Origin: Morinoia aosen
Taxonomy: Eukaryota; Arthropoda; Malacostraca; Amphipoda; Talitridae
Reading direction: 5' to 3'
DNA length: 64,000 nucleotides
NCBI GenBank assembly: GCA_030386875.1
Contig: CM059575.1
Location: 20,422,293-20,486,292, forward strand
The position numbers were made by a program, and so were the translations under genes. Under the pieces are notes generated by a model that saw nothing but the letters and a program-made list of their open reading frames with translations, was not told the DNA's origin and did no database searches. This document shows positions 50,501-59,500 of this stretch, one piece after another. Within the stretch, counting starts at the first letter, position 1, and each line of letters begins with the position of its first letter.

Positions 50501-53500
50501 ACATAGCCAACATTCAGAAATTTTTCAGAGAAGTGGCATGTCTTCACTTAAAAATTTCAGTAAAAATACTGGGATCTTTCTCACAATTTATATAATCCCT
50601 TCAAAAACATTCAAAAAAATAATTCAACAGATAATAGATAGATGGAACAAGTGCACAGTTAAGAAAATAAAAAACAAACATATGAATGATAAAGTTTAAT
50701 ATATTAAACAGGGAGATGAAACTGACAAACATATATGTACAGATCACATAAACAAAATAAAAAGGATCCGTAAAATAGATACAAGAAACAGTAAGAAAAA
50801 CAAATACAAGTTGAAGAACTGGAACATCAATGACTACAATAAATATAATGAACAGAATGTATCATATATATATACACACGCAATACTAACTAGCATAAAT
50901 AGATACAATAGAAAAAATAGGACATATAGAATAGATGAAACAGACGGAACACATCAACAAAATATCAAATAAATAAATAGAAAATTTACATGAAAGAAAG
51001 AATGAATAGAAAAAAATGAAACGATACAGCAACACGTCACACAGCAACACCCAACACACCACACAGCAACACCCAACACACCACACAGCAACACCCAACA
51101 CACCACACAGCAACACCACACAACAACACACACGCACTGACCCGCACAAAGGCGCTGAGGGAAGCGACCCAGGAGAAGGGATGCGCGTGGCTGTGGTGGG
51201 GCACGTTGGGGTGTATGAGCCACGACCCGAAGTTGGCAACATCCCGGCCCGTCTCCCCCGGGGATGGCGGCATCCAGTCTGCGTTGCCCCAGTCCCCGCT
51301 GGGTGTGGCTGAGTAAGTTTTGAAATTAGGCAAACATAAATGCGGTTAACATATGCCCCTTGACGTGAGCAAGAAATAAATTAACTATGCTCATAAACAT
51401 GAGAATCGAGGCAAGTTTTGTAGAGATATTTGGTGACGTTGGCGCATGAATAACAAGACTTGCTGAAGTGAATTGAATTTTGAATTAACTTGAAGGATAT
51501 TATTACACTAACACAAGCGCACTCACTAGTCGTTAAATTTAGCATAATATAAGTATTTAGATAAACAACCGTCCAAGAACTACCCACTCGTTCGATTATC
51601 TCAACATCCGAGTGGTTCCAGTCATACCGACGAATGAGTGAATGATTTTATAAAGGAGACCAAGTTTAATGAAACAACTCACCTTCAGGAGGGATAAAAA
51701 CGCCTACAAAACAGAGGCAAGATGAACACAGAAAATTGACACACGAGGGTATATTATAACCTTAACCCTTTAACGCCCACATTTTTATACTCATATTACC
51801 GTTATAACAACCACTATCACTAAACCAACACTGGCATTAGGTAGTCACTGTTATCAAGATGGGGAAGGAACTGCCAATCGGCAGTGAAGTTCAAAGGACA
51901 TATTAGTGCACAAATTGAATAAGAAATACAATATATTATTGTTATTTTTGAAAGAGGACCGTACAGTCCACTTGGGCGTTAAAGGGTTAAGAATTATTGA
52001 CCTGCAAGCACGACAGTCACAATTAAAAGCAATATCAGAACGAGTAAAATAACTTGATACAGAATGAAACATGTTTACTATGAAGTATCAAATAGTAACT
52101 GCTCTTACAACTATTTCAGTGTTGCAACACTGTTTCAGTGTTTTGAAGCTCCGCAGTGTTTCACACAAACAGGGCAACACGCCGTGTAAGCAAGGAGATT
52201 CCTAATCTAGTGAGTGGTTACACAATGTGAAGTAATGGCTCGGTCTGATGACAACGAAAGACTTAAAACACTGGACTCAAGAGGCACAACTCACAGCGCT
52301 GGTAGACGCGGGAAAACGAAAAATTTCAAAACTCCAAACACTGGACACAAGAGGCACAACTCAAAACACTGGACACTAGAGGCACAACTCAGAACACTGG
52401 ACACAAGAGGCACAAAGAACTCTGGACACAAAAGGCACAACTCAAAACACTGGACACAAGAAGCGCACAACTCAGAGCGCAGGAAGGCTGCCAAGAGTTG
52501 TAAGGAACACAAAACAACTCAAGACTACAAGACTGGACCCAAGAGGCAGAACTCACAGCGCTGTAGGGCGGCCAGGAAGACCTGAGTGGAGTTGGTGCCG
52601 CCGGGCGCGTTGGTGACCCAGTACGCGAGCCAGAGGTCGGTGAGGTTCCTGCTGAACTGCATGCCCAGCAGCGCCATGAGGGTGATGAAGGCCAGCCAGT
52701 ACCCCACGGCGGCGAGGTACGTGAGGTACACGGCCCACGCGAGAGACCCCGTCTCCTGGTGCTCCCTGTCCACCGTAGTCAGGAACGGGTGCGAGAACGA
52801 CTGGCTCAGGTCCTGGTCTTCTTCGGCGTCCTGCAGTCATTATGCGCAGTGATGTAGCAATACATGATGAACTTGTGGTTAAGTGAGCTATGCTATGCTG
52901 AAGTTGTGGTACTGGGAAGAGAGCTATGCTGTGTTGAAGTTGTGGTGCTGAGAAGTGAGCTATTCTGCGTTGAAGTTGTAGTAACGGGAAATGAACTATG
53001 CTAGGTTGAAGTCGCAGTATCAGGAAGTGTACAACACAATATTGTGGTTCCGAGAAGTCAGCAACGCAATATTGGAGTTGCTAGCCAATAGTGGTTGCAT
53101 GGACCGTGCAAGGGCGTGTATATTTTCGCTGCACTGAATTTTTAAGAAAATATGCCAACAAGAAATTGATGATCGGAATAGAAGAAAAACGTAAGGTTAT
53201 ATTCTTAGACTGCCAGTATTACATGTATAAAAAATTTAGTTCAATAAAAATGATAAACTTAGGGAAGTTTTTTCACTCAAGTGCATTTCACTATTATATT
53301 GCTAGTCCACCCATCGTAGCTGTACTTCACTGATGTGACGGTATTTTATTTGTCACAACGGAAGGAAGTTTTTCTTGAACAATTTTGATTTAGAGGAATA
53401 ACTCAATTCCAATGTAATTTACAAGCTTTAGTTAAAGTGAGCAAAATCTTGCCCAAAAATTAAAATCACATCACATTCCTTTAGAAAAAAAAACTTGTTG

Positions 53501-56500
53501 AATCTATTCACGGTTTTAGTTTTCTCATTTAGTTTGAAAACATATTTCCCCCCCACGAATAAAATTAACGTATAGAAGAATAATTAATTCCAATCCAGTT
53601 CTTAATTAGCCCTATGGTAAATTTGGAACACATCTCTAATGGCATTAAAATCTTACGAAATATTCCGCATACATAAATTCAGTTTGTATGATAGCCTTGT
53701 CATGAACAAAAGCTTGAGAGTAGAAATCAATGAAAAAATAATGTTTCACAATGAACCGAATAAAAATCTTAGGTTTGTAATCTCATTCATGTTTGAAGTT
53801 ATTAAGTACTTTGAAAAAAAAACCAAACAATGCATCAATAAACTATTAGTAAAACAGTTAAGAGAAAATTTGTATTACCATCTCAGTTGGCGTCGTAATC
53901 ACTCGAGAACAGGTCGCTCGGGTTTGACTGTTTTCATATTTATTCCATTGTATTCACTTGGCTTGTAACTGTTTCCATATACATTCCATTGGACTCTACT
54001 AACAAGATTATGAAGAGAGAGACCCTTTCAAATTGTTACCTGATTAATCAGGGCATATCTCTGATGCTCCTCTAGCAGCACAAGCGGTTCCCCGTCACTC
54101 AGTCGCTTCTGGGCATCGACAGGGGTAGGTGGTGTTGGGGCAGTGCTTCCGCCTGATCCATTATCTGCATAAATACAATTATGAATTGCCATAAGGTCAC
54201 GTTTCATAATAAAGAGAGGGTAATGGAGTGGATGAAAAATATTAACAAGGCGGTAAATTTAAATCCTAACATAGCGGTACTCCTCTACAGGGATGACAAA
54301 TTGGCGGTTTTGCTGGCTCTATTGGTTCATATTAGCCACAAAAAGTCCCAAATTCAAGAAACCAGCTACTTCATTGTTTGCAAGTCTTCTCCAAGCTTTC
54401 TTTCCTGACGCCATTCCGTGACTCTTGCTCAAAACATCTCCCGCCTACATCACCTCTTTCTTTTTCTTGTTACCCGTCATAGCTCTTGTTCTTGCCTCAA
54501 ACCTTACCAATACTCACTTGCTGCGCAAAACCCACCAACATTTTGCAACCAGAGAGGTGATCATCTATCACACACAAAACCATGCAATCAACAAGTTAAT
54601 ACATAGCCATAAAGCCACCACACCTTTGTACAATCCTTCTTCGACACACGCTGAATTACTCACAAGGGGAACTCTTCTTAAAAACTTTGCCAAATTAATA
54701 GCGCAGTGAAGCAAGCACACAATGAATTAATTAGCATGGTGAAAGGCTTCTCACACCTCGAACGATTAGGAGGGCACTTGCGTTAGAGTTCACAAGAAAT
54801 TGTTTTTCCGGAAAAAATTTAAGAAAATAGTACACAGAATCACAGGGTGAAGAACAGCACACGAGAAACTAACCATAGCCGTTCAAGTTTTTTTCTATAC
54901 TTAGCAATGGAAAGGCATACATGGTAAACTAAAGACATTTCGAAGAGCTATTGTCCATCATTACGTTGCTGGTACTCCAAATTGAAAGCGCGTCAACACG
55001 GACACGTAGGACAGTCATCAGAGATGCCAGACGCACCTCCGCTCAGCGCGGCGGCAGCGCTGCCTCTGCGAGGCACGGCGCCCGTCTGCTGCCAGGCGTG
55101 CGTGATGGGCTCCTCCTGCCACCAGTCGCGCAGCAGCTCTTGCTGCGAGAGGAAGTGCGGCAGCACCTCATCAGGAGTTCCTGGCAAATATAGGATTTTG
55201 TACACTTCTACAAGCTTTTCAAAATGATCTCAGTAAAAAATTGCACTCATATATACTTTTAGACTGTGTCTACTCGCTGAAAAGTCACTTAATATATCCC
55301 ATTCTAGAAGATGGCACTTTTACATTATTTTGGTTTTTTATTTATACTTGGACAAAGACATGGTCTAACAGAATCTTCCTACATAGTTTGTTTTCACTTG
55401 TACATGCACAAACACGCGTACCAACACATAGCTCAGGTGATCAGTTTCTGTGCATCAATATACACCTAAAATACAATGACACACATTCCGCTTGCATCCA
55501 AGGGAAAACACACCAAAATGAGTGACAAAATGTCGCAAAATGAGTGACAAAACATAACCAAAATGAGTGACAAAAAGTAGCCAAAATAAGTGACAAAATG
55601 TAGCCAAAATGAGTGACAAAACGCACCAAAACGAGTGACAAAACGAACCAAAATGAGTGACGCGCCCTCTGTCAAGCCTGACGATGGAGTTGCAGCGCGT
55701 GGTGAGGTGCACGTGATGCGTGGTGAACAGCACGGTCTTGCCCTTCAGGAAACCCATGATGGCTTCCCTCATGATGTGCCGAGCTACGGGCCCGTCGACG
55801 CTCGACATGACCCCGTCCAAAAGGTACACGCTCTTCTGCTGGTACAGAGCACGGGCCAGCGCGACCCTCGTCCTCTGACCGCCACTGAGACACTGACCGT
55901 TTTCCCCGCAACTCGTAGCGTCCCCTCGAGCAAGTTTGCTAATGTCTTCGTGCAGTGCGCACGCGTGGACAACCGCATCGTAACGGTTCTTGTCGTACGC
56001 GCTTCCGAACAAAATATTTTCCCTGATGCTTTGATTTTGGATCCAAGGGTCTTGGGCGGCGTAACCGAACCCGTGATGCAAAGATGCAACAGCCACCACA
56101 CCTTCAGTCTTCACCAGCTCAGCAAGGATTGCGTTTATAAGCGACGTCTTCCCACAACCAGTTTTGCCTATTATCGCGACTATGTCTCCTTTCGTTACGT
56201 TCAGGCTAATTTTCTTCAGCGTATTCTTCACTGGGGGCATTTTTGCAGAATTTCTTCTTCGAATTTCACTTGAACGAACGCCAGGGTTTACGTAACCAAC
56301 ACGGGGAGCTGTATTTAGACCATCATCATCGTCTCCATGGACAGCATTGATTTGTCGTTCATTGTCGAGACTTTCATGGTCTCGATCACTCACCAAATCT
56401 TCTTCATCACTCCCACGATCGCCACCAAAAAGTTTCCTGGCTTTGAAACCATGAATCTTGCTTCCACCGGACTTTTTGGATTTATGTCTCGAAGACTTGT

Positions 56501-59500
56501 GGGCTGACGAGCCCACATGTTTTTGGGACTCTGAAGCTTTGCCAGGTCTGTAGCCATCTCCATCGTCGTCGTCAAGCTCATCAGGCGGCAGAGCGTCTGT
56601 GGGACACGGAAGATCGCCACCAGAGCCTGGTGGGTGCCATGAGAAAGATGCCTCATGGAACACGATCTGAAGGTCTGATGAAGGAGACGACATCTCGGCC
56701 ACTATGGTGTAGTATTGTGACAAGTCCTGGTCTTGTTCCTGTAAACCAAAGCAGAGAATACAATTTTCTGATCACGGTTGCTAGAAAAGCTTGAAATGTT
56801 AGCACCAGTGTCGGTTTAGTGTAGAACTGCATCAAAGAAAAGTTAAGTCTAAGACTTAATTGTAACAGATAGAAGAACCTCAAGTTATGTACATCCAGAA
56901 GGTACTTCATACTAAGCACTTTCCAGGTAACTTTGTTTGATCATCGAGCACATTAATATTAGAAATATAAAAAACTAACATCAGTAGCAAATGCATCACA
57001 TCACTCTTACTTCTATGTACTTTTATATTTATACTCGCACGGGCCATCTCGAAACCGGCTCAGTAAAGGCTAGAATGAAGTTATTGAAACTTTGGCACAC
57101 AACCAATAATTGCTTTGGACACGGCAACATAATATTCCCACACAAAGGATTAGTGTTCCCAGAAACATCGTTTGATGTAGGTGAACGAAGACAGTTCTTT
57201 AAAAGGCAGTCCTCAAAATTACAAATGAAGCACTGTAATTCAACAAATATTAAGAAAAGTAAACAACCATTACTTACCTAAGTGACGACCTATGTTCCCT
57301 ATATCAACTTGAATTTTTAAATTATTATTACAATCTACAAATTATTATATTTGAAAGATTCAGGTTTGACAGACTTGAAGACTTATTTACCCCAAGCCTA
57401 TGCATTGTTAGAAGATATACAAAAACTCTGAAAATCAACAACATTGGCATAGTGAGCCAAATAAGCAGAGAGGCTTCTATAGCTTCCTATGTCTCACGCT
57501 ACAACTCGGTCTCATAAACCAAAAGAGCAGGGCCTCACTTCAAGAAGCTTTCCAATCCTCCTGTTGGATACGATGCCCTCCACCAGCCCGTTGAGGGCCC
57601 AAGGGAAGGCATTGAGAGGCATCACGAGCATGTTGAAGAGCGCAACTGCAGTGAACACGCGGGCTGGGTTCATCTCGTTGCCGAGGCCTATATAAGTGCA
57701 GAACGTCGCGATTGGGATCAGTACGGGCGTAGCTGCCCAGAAATACACACATGCCGCGTCCAGGTACTTCCGGCCAGCCAGAGCCTTCAGTTCTCCCTGC
57801 AAATAATGAAAGAGGAATTAGTAGAAGAAAATACTACATCCAATGAATTACAAAGGAAAAAACGAGATACAAAGAGAACTTGGAAGAAAAGAGTACATTC
57901 ATCGAATCACACATAGGTGTAGAGAATAACGTTCCGGGTGTTGTAGCAAGAAATACTCAACACGTCCAAGTTTAACAGACAAAGAGATGCCTGTAAGACA
58001 CATTTTTTAATACTACATAAAAGCAGGTTAACAAAACAATTGTTTTTGACTGAGCAGAGGTATGCTGACCTCTCTCTCGACGTCAATGGAGTCAGCGAAG
58101 AGCCGCTGCCAGCAGTGCATGTGCACCGCCTTCACCATCGACAGCGCCTCCGCCACGATGGTCACGCGCCGGTCTTTGTACGACATCATGCGCAAGCTCA
58201 GCTCGCCTGCACACCATTGTAAGTCATCAAGTGACACTCTCACATCATATTTAATGCACGTTCTTAACATCTATGTCTGTACTTATATTAATGTGCCTAC
58301 TGACATTAATGTGCCTACTGACATTAATGTGCGTACTTACATTGATGTGTGTACTCAATACTAGGGTAAGCACTTAACATCAAGGTACATGTACTTATAT
58401 TTATGAGTGTAATTATATTAATGTGCGTACTTATATTAATGTATGAACTTGACATCAATGTATGGAATAAATAAAATAGATTGATTTCTGGGAAATCTCA
58501 CTTTTAGGAAAAAAAGGAAAACCAACGTGGCTATGAATATCATGATAAAAAACAAACTATAAATCTTCTGAATAAATCGGATGTAATTTCAAGAGAATCC
58601 ATTACATCCGATTCATTTAGAAGATTTATAGTTAAAATGTTTTAATACTTTGATTTATTGAATTTCAGAACACTGAAGATGGATTTTTTATAATCCGAAA
58701 CGTTTGTTTTTTATCATGATATTCTTAGCCACGTTGGTTTTCCTTTTTATCCCAATGTATGGAATAGTTGAAGTAGCACCAATGTAGTTTGAGAAGTGAC
58801 AATGTAGCAATATGTCAACAAAGTAAATGTAGCACAGTTGTAGGTAATGTAGACTCGTTCCGCGTAGACATCAATGTAGACACGAAGACATCAATGCAAT
58901 CGATATTTATCCTGTACCGCTGCACTCAGCGTCTATGTGACAGAGCAAAATCAATTTCAAATACCTCAACAATGGCCTGAGCAGTTGCTCTCAGTCTCAT
59001 GAAGAAAAAGACTGTCTCAGCCGCAGTCTATGTAGAGCTGCTGTATTGATCAGAATGTGAAGACCCACGGCTTTGATATAAGATTGTATTCGTTCTGAAT
59101 GGTAGATGGAATTAGTACTACATAGATTCATGATAATATCGCAGTTCCATGTAAAATTAATGAGCTCCTCGCTTTTGAAAATTTAATAACACTTTTATTG
59201 ACGCATGTGATAAGCATCAAATATTCACTCAGTGCCAACGCATTTAGTAATGAAGAAATATATCAAGCAGCGGACCTTACATGTAGCGCTTTCTGAACGC
59301 CTCACACAAACTAGTGAACTATTTAATTACCTAATGAAGGAGAATGTTTGCATAGGTAGAGAAAGAATATGCTCAAATAAATTTCTTACTAAACCGCACC
59401 AATTTTACCAACAGAGAACCGTGAAGTGGCTGAAGCTAATAAAGGCTAAAAAATGAAAGTAATAGTGAGTCTTCTCGGAGGTAAACTTGATCACAAGTAG

